This document shows, piece after piece, positions 25,782-34,214 of a stretch of DNA of 64,000 nt. The position numbers were made by a program, and so were the translations under genes. The DNA is from Bacillus sp. FJAT-42376 (lineage in GTDB: Bacteria; Bacillota; Bacilli; Bacillales; Bacillaceae), in contig NZ_CP033906.1 in NCBI RefSeq assembly GCF_003816055.1, positions 992,001 through 1,056,000 of the forward strand. The letters run 5' to 3'. The notes beneath the pieces are model-generated. The model made no database searches and was not told where the DNA came from. It saw nothing but the letters and a program-made list of their open reading frames with translations. The stretch's first letter is position 1, and each line of letters starts with the position of its first letter.

Positions 25782-26738
25782 ATGAGTACTAATTTCTGGC
25801 GTGATTTGCCGCGGCCGTTTTTTGTGCTGGCACCGATGGAGGATGTGACGGATGTGGTGTTTCGTCATGTGGTGAGTGCAGCAGGGCGGCCGGATGTGTT
25901 TTTCACGGAGTTTACGAATTCAGATAGCTATTGTCATCCGGATGGCATTGAGAGTGTGCGCGGGCGTTTGACGTTCACGGAGGATGAGCAGCCGATGGTC
26001 GCCCACATTTGGGGGGATCGTCCTGACTATTTCCGTCAGATGAGTATTGGCATGGCGGAGATGGGGTTCAAGGGGATTGACATCAATATGGGCTGCCCGG
26101 TTCCGAATGTGGCACAAAGAGGAAAGGGCAGCGGCTTGATTCTGCGTCCGGATGTGGCGGCAGAGCTCGTTCAGGCGGCCAAAGCGGGCGGTCTTCCTGT
26201 CAGCGTGAAAACGCGTCTTGGCTTTAAGGAGATTGATGAGTGGAAGGAGTGGCTCGCGCATATTTTGAAGCAGGATATTGCCAACCTATCCATTCATTTG
26301 CGGACAAGAGATGAAATGAGCCAGGTGGACGCGCACTGGGAGCTCATTCCGGAAATCAAAGCACTGCGTGACGAGATTGCACCGGATACGCTGCTCACTA
26401 TTAATGGCGATATCCCTGACCGTCAAAAAGGCTTGGAGCTTGCTGAAAAGTACGGAATCGACGGCGTGATGATCGGGCGGGGAATTTTCAAGAATCCATT
26501 CGCTTTTGAAAAAGAGCCGAAAGAGCACAGCAGTGAAGAATACCTGGATCTATTAAGGCTGCAGCTTGATCTTCAGGATCAATATGCGGAGACCGTGCCG
26601 CGCTCCGTCACGGGGCTTCACCGCTTTTTCAAAATTTATGTAAAGGGATTCCCTGGAGCGGCTGAATTGCGAAGCAAGCTGATGAACACGAAATCGACGG
26701 ATGAAGTGCGGGCATTGCTTGATAATTTTGGTAAATAA
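25782..26738 (+). CDS. tRNA-dihydrouridine synthase
   Basis: A 318-residue TIM-barrel flavoenzyme that reduces uridine to dihydrouridine in t[11 protein letters not shown] (residues 17-24) is the FMN-binding start of the barrel. NMGCPVPNV carries the catalytic Cys-105. RGKGSGL and KTRLGF follow, then INGDIPD and [15 protein letters not shown] near the phosphate site. The length is a little short of DusB and closer to a Dus subfamily found in Firmicutes. The ATG at 25782 is preferred; the ATG at 25770 is too close to the GAGAGGA site. It stands alone, with a strong terminator. Confidence 0.9.
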   Translation: MSTNFWRDLPRPFFVLAPMEDVTDVVFRHVVSAAGRPDVFFTEFTNSDSYCHPDGIESVRGRLTFTEDEQPMVAHIWGDRPDYFRQMSIGMAEMGFKGIDINMGCPVPNVAQRGKGSGLILRPDVAAELVQAAKAGGLPVSVKTRLGFKEIDEWKEWLAHILKQDIANLSIHLRTRDEMSQVDAHWELIPEIKALRDEIAPDTLLTINGDIPDRQKGLELAEKYGIDGVMIGRGIFKNPFAFEKEPKEHSSEEYLDLLRLQLDLQDQYAETVPRSVTGLHRFFKIYVKGFPGAAELRSKLMNTKSTDEVRALLDNFGK

Positions 26739-26779
26739 GCTTGGTGGAACACGTACAGTTCTCGTGTCATAGTTAAGAA

Positions 26780-26816
26780 GAAGCAGGTTTCCCATATAAG
26801 CGGGAACCTGCTTTTA
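26780..26816 (+). terminator. Terminator after dus
   Basis: AAGCAGGTTTCCC / GGGAACCTGCTTT stem followed by TTTATT. Lies between convergent genes. Confidence 0.88.
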
Positions 26817-26836
26817 TTCATATAGGGGCAATGATC

Positions 26837-27346
26837 TTAAAACCCCTCCACGATCTTCATCTTGTTGATGAGCTTTACTATTTTATCAGGATTGCCCTTA
26901 TCGATCGAAACCAATTTTGTATTGTCGATGATCTCTTCATAAAATTTCTTGCCGGCAGGGTACTGGCCATCCCATCGCAAGGGGACGTTGTAAACATTGA
27001 TCGTGCCGTCACCATTCCCTCTGTATGTGACGGAGCCATCTGCCAGTCGGGAACCTGCTAATTGGATCACATCTTCAGGATAGGCAGCACTGGTGCTGTC
27101 ATCAGGATTAAGCGGCGTTCCGGCGGAGAGAAGGTGAACATTTAATTCATCAATCTCCTGATTGGGTCCAAGCTGCAGCCAGACTCTGGCATATTCGATC
27201 TGTTTAGAAGAATAGCTGGATAAAGGGTCTTCCCTTCTTGCTTCTGCTGAAGCTTTCGTTGAGCGCTCCCATTTATCCTCACTTGTACAACCTGTGAGCA
27301 GTAAAACGAGCAAAATTAGAGCGGCATAATTCAAACGTTTCTTCAT
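26837..27346 (-). CDS. Lipoprotein, unknown function
   Basis: A 169-residue protein whose first 20 residues (MKKRLNYAALILLVLLLTGC) are a lipoprotein signal with an LLTGC lipobox. The mature part is acidic and has a compact DGTINVYNVPLRWDGQYP beta-rich segment, as in unnamed Bacillus lipoproteins of the same size. It stands alone between dus and a polysaccharide deacetylase. No catalytic motif is visible. Confidence 0.75.
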   Translation of the reverse strand: MKKRLNYAALILLVLLLTGCTSEDKWERSTKASAEARREDPLSSYSSKQIEYARVWLQLGPNQEIDELNVHLLSAGTPLNPDDSTSAAYPEDVIQLAGSRLADGSVTYRGNGDGTINVYNVPLRWDGQYPAGKKFYEEIIDNTKLVSIDKGNPDKIVKLINKMKIVEGF

Positions 27347-27567
27347 TTCGGCGGATCCTTTCTTAGTAATCTTGCGCTGTGAAAAATTGTAACATATTAA
27401 ACGTTATTCTCACCGTTACTGAGTCCATCTATTTATCAAACATGATTTCCATTGAAAGGACATAGAGATTCTTTTTAGGTAAAAACAACCAATCCACCGG
27501 ACTAATTTGCTTTCCTCACCAATATAATCATTCGGCAGGGAAATTTCTCTACATTGGGAGGAATAAG

Positions 27568-28347
27568 ATGAAATTCGTCCGGTTCTTCGTTTTCTTTCTG
27601 ATTTTCGCGTTGTGGATCTCGGCGTCACACAGTCATGTCACCGCAGCTGAACAAACCCGAAACATACAGCTATCTAAAGGTTCGGTGAAGGGAGAAATCA
27701 CCCTTAAGCCTGCCGCAAAGCTCAAGGTCGCCTATATCACATTTGATGACGGACCGAGCAGATATACCTCGCAAATTCTGGATATCTTAAAAAAGAAACA
27801 GGTGAAAGCGTCATTTTTCGCGGTGGAGCCGAATATTAGAGCTTACAGGACGAGTATGAACAGAGTGAACAGGGAAGGGCATTATATCGGCTTGCATAGT
27901 GTTTCCCACAGTGTGAAGAAGCTGTACCGGGGCAGTCCTAAAAATGTGGCATTGGAAATGGAAGCGACACGAAAAACACTGCAGTCGGTGGTTAAGGTTA
28001 ACCATTATTTGGTCAGAGTGCCTTATGGCAGCAAGCCGTATATGACGAAGGCCTATAGAGACTGGCTCGTGCGGTATCATTTTAAAATGTGGGACTGGAC
28101 GATTGACAGCAACGATTGGAGATATAAAACCAGTCAATACGGCACCATTATCAGGAACGTTAAAAATGCCGTGCCATCCGTGGAAAGACAAAATAAGCCC
28201 ATCATCATCCTGATGCATGAGCGGCCGCAAACCGTTCGGGCGCTGCCCCAGATTATTGATTATCTGAAATCGAGAGGATACGTACTGGTGCCCTATAATC
28301 CGAAGCAGCATGTTGTGAGTAATTTTTGGAATGATGGGAGGTTGTAG
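27568..28347 (+). CDS. Polysaccharide deacetylase (NodB-type), secreted
   Basis: A 259-residue exported CE4 enzyme. A signal peptide (about 1-26, ending HVTAA) is followed by the NodB fold. Motif 1 is TFDDGPS (58-64, with D60 and D61). Motif 2 is H110-x3-H114 (LHSVSHS). Motif 3 is R150-x-P-Y-G-S. The last motif has H217 in ILMHERP. All metal-binding and catalytic residues are present. Relatives deacetylate N-acetylglucosamine or N-acetylmuramic acid in cell wall (for example B. subtilis YheN or PdaA). GGGAGG precedes the ATG. It stands alone. Confidence 0.92.
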   Translation: MKFVRFFVFFLIFALWISASHSHVTAAEQTRNIQLSKGSVKGEITLKPAAKLKVAYITFDDGPSRYTSQILDILKKKQVKASFFAVEPNIRAYRTSMNRVNREGHYIGLHSVSHSVKKLYRGSPKNVALEMEATRKTLQSVVKVNHYLVRVPYGSKPYMTKAYRDWLVRYHFKMWDWTIDSNDWRYKTSQYGTIIRNVKNAVPSVERQNKPIIILMHERPQTVRALPQIIDYLKSRGYVLVPYNPKQHVVSNFWNDGRL

Positions 28348-28609
28348 ACTAATAACCCTGTGTGCACAGTAAACTTAAGAAGTGCCTGTGCCTTTTCTCT
28401 TACCGTATTTTTTTCGAGATCAATTGATTTAACTAAAGGTAAGGACGTGACTTTGACTACCTGCAAAATCGGCTGAACCAACTAGCCAGCGGCCCGTCTC
28501 CTATTCCTAAAAGCTCTTCCGGCAGCGGACTGGGGGCTTTTTTTATTTTCACAAAAATAAATGCATAAAATAGGTGTTTCCATCAAATTAATATAATTAA
28601 AACATTACC
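28348..28609. other. Gap without a gene
   Basis: No coding frame is convincing. A hairpin (28509-28546: AAAGCTC... GGGGGCTTTTTTT) forms a likely terminator. I see no recognisable riboswitch fold. Confidence 0.5.
28509..28546 (+). terminator. Terminator upstream of the padR operon
   Basis: AAAGCTCTTCC / GGGGGCTTT imperfect stem followed by seven Ts. Confidence 0.55.
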
Positions 28610-28638
28610 TTGACACTCATAGTACTTTATTGCATAAT
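28610..28638 (+). promoter_or_regulatory. Sigma-A-type promoter of the padR operon with operator-like symmetry
   Basis: TTGACA (28610-28615), 17-bp spacer, CATAAT (28633-28638). AGTA and TACT flank the -10 as an inverted repeat (AGTACTTTATTGCATAATACT). This would suit autorepression by the PadR protein. Confidence 0.6.
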
Positions 28639-28661
28639 ACTGGTAAGGAGGAGGTGATGAG

Positions 28662-28991
28662 ATGAGCAAGAGCAAAATCACATCCGACCTGCTGCGGGGC
28701 CATACGGATACGATGATTTTACGGGTCTTATCTGAAGCGGATCGTTATGGGTATGAGATTGTAAAGCTGATTGCTGAACGCTCTGGCGGGGAGTATGAAT
28801 TAAAGGAAGCGACCATGTACTCAAGCGTCCGGCGGCTTGAAGCAGACGGTGACATTGAATGGTACTGGGGCGATGAATCACAGGGAGGACGGCGCAAATA
28901 TTTCAGGATAACCGAAAAGGGGAAGTCAACTTACGCAAGCAACATCGACAATTGGGAGTATGCCAAGAAGGTTCTCGAAAAATTATTATAA
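28662..28991 (+). CDS. PadR family transcriptional regulator
   Basis: A 109-residue PadR-type winged helix protein. GHTDTMILRVLSEADRYGYEIVKLI is the signature N-terminal helix. KEATMYSSVRRLEADGDIEW is the recognition helix and wing. It has the short C-terminal helix of subfamily 2. GGAGGAGG lies upstream. PadR proteins typically repress the gene next to them until an effector or membrane signal arrives. The next gene, 15 bp away, has an N-terminal HAAS-like domain, the usual partner of PadR regulators. Confidence 0.92.
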   Translation: MSKSKITSDLLRGHTDTMILRVLSEADRYGYEIVKLIAERSGGEYELKEATMYSSVRRLEADGDIEWYWGDESQGGRRKYFRITEKGKSTYASNIDNWEYAKKVLEKLL

Positions 28992-29006
28992 GGGAGAAGT
29001 GACCGT

Positions 29007-29870
29007 ATGAATGAGAAGCTGAACCAATATGTGCAGGGTGTATTCGCTCCATACAATGGAGTGAAGAGTGTGGATGAGCTGAAGGCGGATTTGCTGTCTG
29101 ACCTTCAGGAGCGCTTTAGCGAACTCAAGAAAGAAGGAAAGGACGATGAAACGGCCCTGGCCATAACCATTGACAGCATCGGTGACATCGAACAAACGGT
29201 ACTGGAGGTCGCGAATCTCTCGCGTTCACTTGAGCGTCAGGTGATTACAAACCTGAGTGCGAGCAATCTGGCAAACAGTGACTTTGCAGGTGTTACCGCG
29301 CATAATGGGAAATTTACCTCCACTGCGCTGCGGGGGTCTGACTTTACCGGAGCGGATTTGACCGGCAGCACATTTAAATCAAGCGATGTTCGCGAAGCAA
29401 ATTTTAACAGCGCCAATTTAACAGACTGCAACTTTTCGACTCTTGATTTGACGAGTGCAGCCTTCCAAAAAACAATCCTGGTCCGCACGAACTTCAGTAA
29501 GTCAGGGCTTGCCGGAGCAACATTCAAAGATGCAACGCTGACAGATGTCATGCTGAATGCATGTGACGTCAAAAAAACCACGTTTGAAAACTGTGTTTTT
29601 GATGGGGTGGACTTTACTTACTCCGACCTGACAGGACTGCGTTTTGACGGCCAGACGTTTATCGGCGTCAAGTTTGACAAGGCAGGGCTCGAAAATGTTT
29701 CGTTCAAGGGGGCTACTCTTAAGAATGTCTCTTTTAAGGGCGGTGTCCTTTCTAAGAAATATTACCGCGCCATTAAAACGGTCAATTTTGACGGCGCCAT
29801 GATGGATAAACTGACCTTCGCTGCGCTAAAAGGGATTGAAGCCAACCTTTCGAATGTGACCATTATATAA
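29007..29870 (+). CDS. HAAS-domain protein with pentapeptide repeats
   Basis: A 287-residue protein. Residues about 1-72 (LNQYVQGVFAPYNGVKSVDE, AITIDSIGDIEQTV) resemble the HAAS/DUF1700 domain found next to PadR genes. Residues about 80-280 consist of A(N/D)Lxx-type pentapeptide repeats (ANSDFAGV, GSDFTGADLTGSTFKSSD, ANFNSANLTDCNF), which should form a right-handed quadrilateral beta-helix. No membrane helix is visible. Pentapeptide-repeat proteins can mimic DNA (Qnr) or act as scaffolds. The HAAS fusion suggests it is a regulated effector of the PadR switch. Confidence 0.85.
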   Translation: MNEKLNQYVQGVFAPYNGVKSVDELKADLLSDLQERFSELKKEGKDDETALAITIDSIGDIEQTVLEVANLSRSLERQVITNLSASNLANSDFAGVTAHNGKFTSTALRGSDFTGADLTGSTFKSSDVREANFNSANLTDCNFSTLDLTSAAFQKTILVRTNFSKSGLAGATFKDATLTDVMLNACDVKKTTFENCVFDGVDFTYSDLTGLRFDGQTFIGVKFDKAGLENVSFKGATLKNVSFKGGVLSKKYYRAIKTVNFDGAMMDKLTFAALKGIEANLSNVTII

Positions 29871-29882
29871 GGAGGGGAAGAC

Positions 29883-29918
29883 ATGCTGAAGAATGCCATT
29901 CAAGTTTCTTTGCCATGA
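29883..29918 (+). other. 11-codon ORF after the pentapeptide gene
   Basis: GGAGGGG at 29872, then ATG, 11 codons, stop. It reads M-L-K-N-A-I-Q-V-S-L-P. A ribosome binding site of this strength before such a short frame suggests the lost start of another HAAS/PadR operon gene, or chance. Confidence 0.3.
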
Positions 29919-30077
29919 AGGCTTATAAATGCCTGCAGTATTTGCAGGGGGCCGACCGATTCAACCATATTGCATTTATTGAGCTGCTGCACTTCGATGT
30001 TCACATTTTCACCAGAGCGGCAAACCGCTTTCATGTCCATATCAAGGCTGATCGCGGTCCGCTCAATTCCTCAAGGA

Positions 30078-30622
30078 TCAATCCTGATAACACTTCTCAT
30101 ACTCATCCTTCATCAGCAGGCTCTGACAAGCCCGCCCGTTTTCATCGTAAATTTCTTTAGTCACATCCAACTTGATACTCCGGTCCGAATCGGGATACTC
30201 CGGATTGTCATTCAGGATATAGAGGGTATCTTCATCCATCCATTTCATTGAAAAATCATCTTTTGCATCACTATAGTAGATGGTTTTGATATTGCCTGCC
30301 TCATTATTCTCTGTGATTTCAACCCACACATTCACTCCCCCGGCGGCACCTCCATAGAGCTCATAAAAAGCATTCGCTGTGTATGTCTCTGAAGGGGATG
30401 ATATAGGTCCGGGACCTTTTTGCATAGCCTGCCGGTCAATCTTGTTAAAGGTGAAGAAATGGTCTGATACAGAATAATCCCAACTACTAAAACGAAACCT
30501 GTCAAAGCGGCACCAAGCCATTTTTTTGGGAAGGGCTTCTTCTTGGTGATGGAAAGAGTGAGATTAAATAAAAACAGAATGATTAATAGAACAGTAGTAA
30601 CAAAGAGAAGGCAAAACAGCAA
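30078..30622 (-). pseudogene. DUF5412-type membrane protein gene with frameshift
   Basis: The N-terminal half, MLFCLLFVTTVLLIILFLFN with a second helix GFVLVVGIILYQ, is in one frame (30332-30622). The C-terminal half, FFTFNKIDRQAM then YTANAFYELYGGAAG and YYSDAKDDFSMKWMDEDTLYIL, is in another (30078-30521). Together they form the normal layout of DUF5412 proteins: two membrane helices, then a beta-rich external domain. The switch is near 30450-30475 and needs one base lost (or a -1 slip). Either a true broken gene or a sequencing error. Confidence 0.7.
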
Positions 30623-30880
30623 AAATCCAATCAGATTGATAATAGCGGTATCCTCCTGTTCAACGAATAGGTAAATTATGATAAGTTTAGTTTATCAGAA
30701 GATCTTGGAAATTAACTGCCAAAAAAAGTGATTATAATCAAAAGTCAGGTGATATGTTCTTCCAGTGAGGCAGTCTTTATTTAGTGGCAAGTTTTTATTT
30801 GAAAAACAATGGAGAAACTCATCCAGCCTGCGATGGAAACCGATCCGGTAGATCCAAGACTATAACAAGATTCCTGTTAA
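30623..30880. other. Gap without a gene
   Basis: Promoter region of the DUF5412 gene and AT-rich spacer. No open frame is convincing. Confidence 0.4.
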
Positions 30881-30922
30881 AAAGGGGAGTGAAAATCAAA
30901 CATTGATTTTCACTCCCCTTTG
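30881..30922 (-). terminator. Bidirectional hairpin between the DUF5412 remnant and the hydrolase
   Basis: AAAGGGGAGTGAAAATCAA / TTGATTTTCACTCCCCTTT is a perfect 19-bp stem with a tiny loop. It lies past the stop of the minus-strand hydrolase at 31027. Confidence 0.8.
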
Positions 30923-31026
30923 TTTTGATTGAACGTGACTGTCTTCTGAATAGCCTTCAACTAGGAGCCGCCATCCTCTCCTGCTTTTCCTCTTTCAGGA
31001 GCCTGCAGTGGCAACTTTACACGATG

Positions 31027-31857
31027 CTAGATCTTCACCGGTTCTTTCCGGTACACCGTCACCCCGTCATGGCTCTTAAATTCTCTGCCCTCCAGGAAAT
31101 CGAGCACCATCTCATTAAACAGATCCTTCCTCATCGTGCTCAGCGGATCGAACGCGTCCTTAAATAACACAAGCACGGCATCCGGAATATGGGCGAACAG
31201 GTTCTGGGAGCCTTTCTTTTCATCGACGCCCATCACTTTCTTTTCACCGCCCATCACAAGTGTCGGAGAGGTGATGCGGTGCAGCTGGTCCGTATGGTAG
31301 GGGAACTCTGAATTTTTCGCCAGGATAAACATGTCCTTGTCAAAAGTGAACGAGTTCCTCAGCACGCTTTTCGTATATTCGTCTTTTCCGTAAACCTTCA
31401 TCATCTGGTTGATGATGGTATCATAGGACAGCCTTTTAAAGATCGCGTTGGAAAGCTTCAATACCCATCCGGACACTTTGGAGGGAAACTCGCTGTATCC
31501 GTTCGACAGGACCAATTTATTTATATAATGGGGATATTTCAGTGCAAACAGCTGGGCTGTGACCGAACCATACGATAACCCCACCAAATGGATTTTCGAA
31601 AGATGAAGTTCATCCAATAGCATTTTAAGATCCTCTGCCATCACCCGTGCAGAGAACGTATTGTCAGGGAACGTCTTTGTTGATTCCCCGTGGCCTCTTA
31701 AATCGACCATAATCATTTGATACTTGGAGGAAAAGGCGTCGATTTGCGGCTCCCACATTCTCCAGCTGGCGCCCAGTCCGTGAAGGAATATAACAGGCGG
31801 CCCCTCACCGCGGACTTCATAGTTTAACTGAACGTGATCCATTTCCACTTTAGGCAT
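31027..31857 (-). CDS. Alpha/beta hydrolase, catalytic histidine not evident
   Basis: A 276-residue hydrolase. The oxyanion HGLGASWRMW lies at 26-35, the acid D52 is in VDLRGHGES, and the nucleophile Ser-95 is in GLSYGSVT. Where a G-H-x-P or similar histidine motif is expected near residue 240, the text reads FKDAFDPLSTM, with no histidine. A later histidine occurs only in the tail (KSHDG). It may use an unusual triad, be a non-classical esterase, or be inactive. It stands alone, convergent with the hairpin at 30881. The start is preceded by GGAGG. Confidence 0.75.
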   Translation of the reverse strand: MPKVEMDHVQLNYEVRGEGPPVIFLHGLGASWRMWEPQIDAFSSKYQMIMVDLRGHGESTKTFPDNTFSARVMAEDLKMLLDELHLSKIHLVGLSYGSVTAQLFALKYPHYINKLVLSNGYSEFPSKVSGWVLKLSNAIFKRLSYDTIINQMMKVYGKDEYTKSVLRNSFTFDKDMFILAKNSEFPYHTDQLHRITSPTLVMGGEKKVMGVDEKKGSQNLFAHIPDAVLVLFKDAFDPLSTMRKDLFNEMVLDFLEGREFKSHDGVTVYRKEPVKI

Positions 31858-32012
31858 ATAGGCTCCTCCAAAACAAACAGAATGACATCATAATGAACAA
31901 TTATAATCTGGTAAAATATGAAAGGGAAGAGGGTTTGGAAAAAATAGGTGAAGTCCTTATTGAGAATATAGAGGGAAACAGGAAGGCCTTTTATTCGTCG
32001 TAAAAAACGCCT

Positions 32013-32070
32013 GGAGCACAGCGAAATAAGCAGAGGCAGGCAGAACCCTCTGCTTATTTTGCTGTGCTGG
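32013..32070. promoter_or_regulatory. Long stable hairpin between divergent hydrolase and sigma genes
   Basis: GAGCACAGCGAAATAAGCAGAGG pairs with CCTCTGCTTATTTTGCTGTGCT across a 9-bp loop: about 22 pairs with one mismatch. Read on the minus strand it is followed by GGCGTTTTTTACG, so it could stop transcription entering the hydrolase. Confidence 0.65.
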
Positions 32071-32090
32071 CCAAAAAGTTTACAAAAAAT

Positions 32091-32116
32091 GAGAAACCCC
32101 GCTGCTTCTCTCCGTC
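32091..32116 (+). promoter_or_regulatory. Candidate ECF-sigma promoter of its own operon
   Basis: GAGAAAC (32091-32097) resembles the TGAAAC -35, and CGTC (32113-32116) resembles the CGTA -10 of SigW/SigX-type promoters. The spacer is 15 bp, one short of usual. The start codon is 24 bp on. Confidence 0.4.
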
Positions 32117-32139
32117 TAATGAATGAAAGGGGGAAACCA

Positions 32140-32703
32140 ATGAATGCCGGCAAAAAAATTCCCATTGATACAAAAGCTGATCATCCGGATGAGCGTGAAG
32201 ACTATTTCAGACAAGTGATGGAGGAACATGGGACCGACCTTTTAAAGTTGGCCTACTCGTATGTGAAAAATCAGGAGACAGCCAAGGATTTGGTCCAGAG
32301 CTCCTTTGTCTCTTTTTATTTGAATCTCCCGTCCTTTAAAGGGGACTCGTCTATTAAAACGTGGCTTTACCGGATCACCGCCAATAAATGCAAAGACCAT
32401 TTAAGAAGTGCTTATGTGAGAAGGGTTTTCCCGGTCCATTACATGAAGGAAGCTCCCCATCATGAGAACCAGACGGAAAGAGCTCTTATGGATGGAGAAT
32501 TTTCAGAATGGCTGAAGGACTGTATTTTCAAGCTCCCGGTTAAATACAGGGAAGTCATTATGTTCTATTATTATCAGGAGCTGAGTGCTGCAGAAATAGC
32601 GGAAGTGCTCCAAGTACCTGAGAGCACGGTAAGAACACGGCTCGACCGTGCCCGGAAAAAACTTGCACCCCTCATTAAAGAGGAGGAATTATTTAATGAA
32701 TAA
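32140..32703 (+). CDS. ECF-type RNA polymerase sigma factor
   Basis: A 187-residue sigma-70 family factor of the extracytoplasmic-function group. Region 2 (LLKLAYSYVKNQETAKDLVQSSFVSFYLN; then SIKTWLYRITANKCKDHLR) recognises the -10. Region 4 (KYREVIMFYYYQELSAAEIAEVLQVPESTVRTRLDRARKKL) recognises the -35. ATG at 32140 is chosen because AAAGGGGGA precedes it. The gene overlaps the next gene by 8 bp, and that gene encodes a membrane protein of anti-sigma type. This is the standard sigma/anti-sigma arrangement, held off until an envelope signal. Confidence 0.93.
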   Translation: MNAGKKIPIDTKADHPDEREDYFRQVMEEHGTDLLKLAYSYVKNQETAKDLVQSSFVSFYLNLPSFKGDSSIKTWLYRITANKCKDHLRSAYVRRVFPVHYMKEAPHHENQTERALMDGEFSEWLKDCIFKLPVKYREVIMFYYYQELSAAEIAEVLQVPESTVRTRLDRARKKLAPLIKEEELFNE

Positions 32704-34108
32704 ATTCAAAGAACAAATGGATCAAACGGAATTCGGTTCGATGAAGTTCGATAAGGTGGATCAGCTTGCGGTAATGAAGGAAGTAAGGGAAACACAAAAC
32801 CGCGGCCGAAAGCGCAAGAAGAAGTTTCCATCTGTTATTCTGACCACGATGGCTGCAGCCGCCATCCTGTTTGTTTTATTGATGCAGTCGCCTATAAAAG
32901 ATCAGATTGAAGCGGGAAAACCAAAGCCGAATACCTTGTTGAGCCAGTCCAACGATCCGGGGCTTGTCGCCTGGAGCCAAAAAAATGATCCGCAGAAGGT
33001 GAACCAAACATCCGAGAGCAGCGGCATCAAGGTAACCATCAAAGAAATCATGTACGACGGATACCGGATGGCCATCGGCTATGAAGTTCAATCAAAGACA
33101 AAATTTGTCGGCCCTGTTCATAATCCGAAGATTACGGTGAATGGGAAGGGGATCGATGTTTCCGATACAACCGATTCAGTTGAGTCACAACTCAACGCCT
33201 ATGAAAAAGAAGCTCACTCTTTCAGTGGCGTAACAAGCTTCTTTATCAAGGAGAAGCTGCCGGAAAAATTTGAAGTGAAGCTGCAATTTTACGGAAATCA
33301 GAACCTCATGGAAGCTCGTAAAACGGCCGCGTTTGATAAGGCAAGAGGGACAAAGGGGAATTGGGCATTCTCAATTCCGGTTGATAAAAAAGGGGAAATC
33401 TATACCATTAAACCGAAAAAAAGTGTGACAAAGGATGCGACCAAACTAAGTGTGGATAAGGTCATTCTTGCCCCTTCTGTAACAGAGGTAACAGCTGTAA
33501 AAGAATCAAAGGGCAAAGATGCTTTCAAAGGATCTCAATACAGAATATTAGATGATAAAGGAAATCTGCTTGCTGGTTTCGGGGATATAGAGTTGTCTGG
33601 TGAAGAAAAGAACGGCAAATCTATTTTTCGATGCATCGGAAGGTTTGCCCCGGCAGATGGCATTCCATCTTATATTGCAGTGCAGCCGTTCACGTATAAT
33701 GATGCCGAAAACAACCCTGATCAAGGAAAGATTACTGTAAAAAGAATCACAGATCCGCTCCCAATGGTCTTCCCGCAGAACGATAAATCGATTGTAGTAA
33801 ACAAAATTGAGGAATCAAAGGATAAAAAACGGTTAAAAATTTATTATGAAGTAAAAGGCGATCTTCCAGAACTGAGAATCAGGTTCTTTCATCTCACCAT
33901 TGGAAATTATGAAAGCGAGTCAAGGAAGGATCTATTAGATCAAAACTTATTCAAAAACATCACCAGCAATGAAAATGAAAAAGTAGCAGAATTTAATACG
34001 GGACTTAGAAACGATCTTTACTTATCAAGCCCGAATGTAAACCCAGTCCTCTATAAAGAGATGGAGCTGAAAATCCCGATCAACAAAAAGGACCTGATCA
34101 AAAAATAG
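32696..34108 (+). CDS. DUF4179-type anti-sigma factor, membrane anchored
   Basis: A 470-residue protein. Residues about 1-42 are cytoplasmic (sigma-binding arm). A single helix, VILTTMAAAAILFVLLMQ (about 43-60), crosses the membrane. The rest is an external beta-rich domain with the DUF4179 start (ITIKEIMYDGYRMAIGYE). GAGGAGG precedes the ATG inside the sigma gene. Such proteins release the sigma factor after regulated cleavage. The external part is long for the family and may sense a ligand. Confidence 0.88.
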   Translation: MNKFKEQMDQTEFGSMKFDKVDQLAVMKEVRETQNRGRKRKKKFPSVILTTMAAAAILFVLLMQSPIKDQIEAGKPKPNTLLSQSNDPGLVAWSQKNDPQKVNQTSESSGIKVTIKEIMYDGYRMAIGYEVQSKTKFVGPVHNPKITVNGKGIDVSDTTDSVESQLNAYEKEAHSFSGVTSFFIKEKLPEKFEVKLQFYGNQNLMEARKTAAFDKARGTKGNWAFSIPVDKKGEIYTIKPKKSVTKDATKLSVDKVILAPSVTEVTAVKESKGKDAFKGSQYRILDDKGNLLAGFGDIELSGEEKNGKSIFRCIGRFAPADGIPSYIAVQPFTYNDAENNPDQGKITVKRITDPLPMVFPQNDKSIVVNKIEESKDKKRLKIYYEVKGDLPELRIRFFHLTIGNYESESRKDLLDQNLFKNITSNENEKVAEFNTGLRNDLYLSSPNVNPVLYKEMELKIPINKKDLIKK

Positions 34109-34109
34109 G

Positions 34110-34143
34110 CAAAACCCCGGTGGCGTGTGCACCGGGGTTTTAT
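34110..34143 (+). terminator. Terminator of the sigma operon
   Basis: AAAACCCCGGTG / CACCGGGGTTTT perfect stem followed by ATT. Confidence 0.9.
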
Positions 34144-34214
34144 TCCTGAGAGGCTAGGTATGGTATCTTGTAATCATGAGCACTTGAGAGAACAAATTGT
34201 CTGGAGGAATTCCA

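Noticed and set aside
28348..28609. Riboswitch before the padR operon
   Set aside because: No conserved core of a known class could be matched by eye. The hairpin at 28509 looks like a plain terminator.
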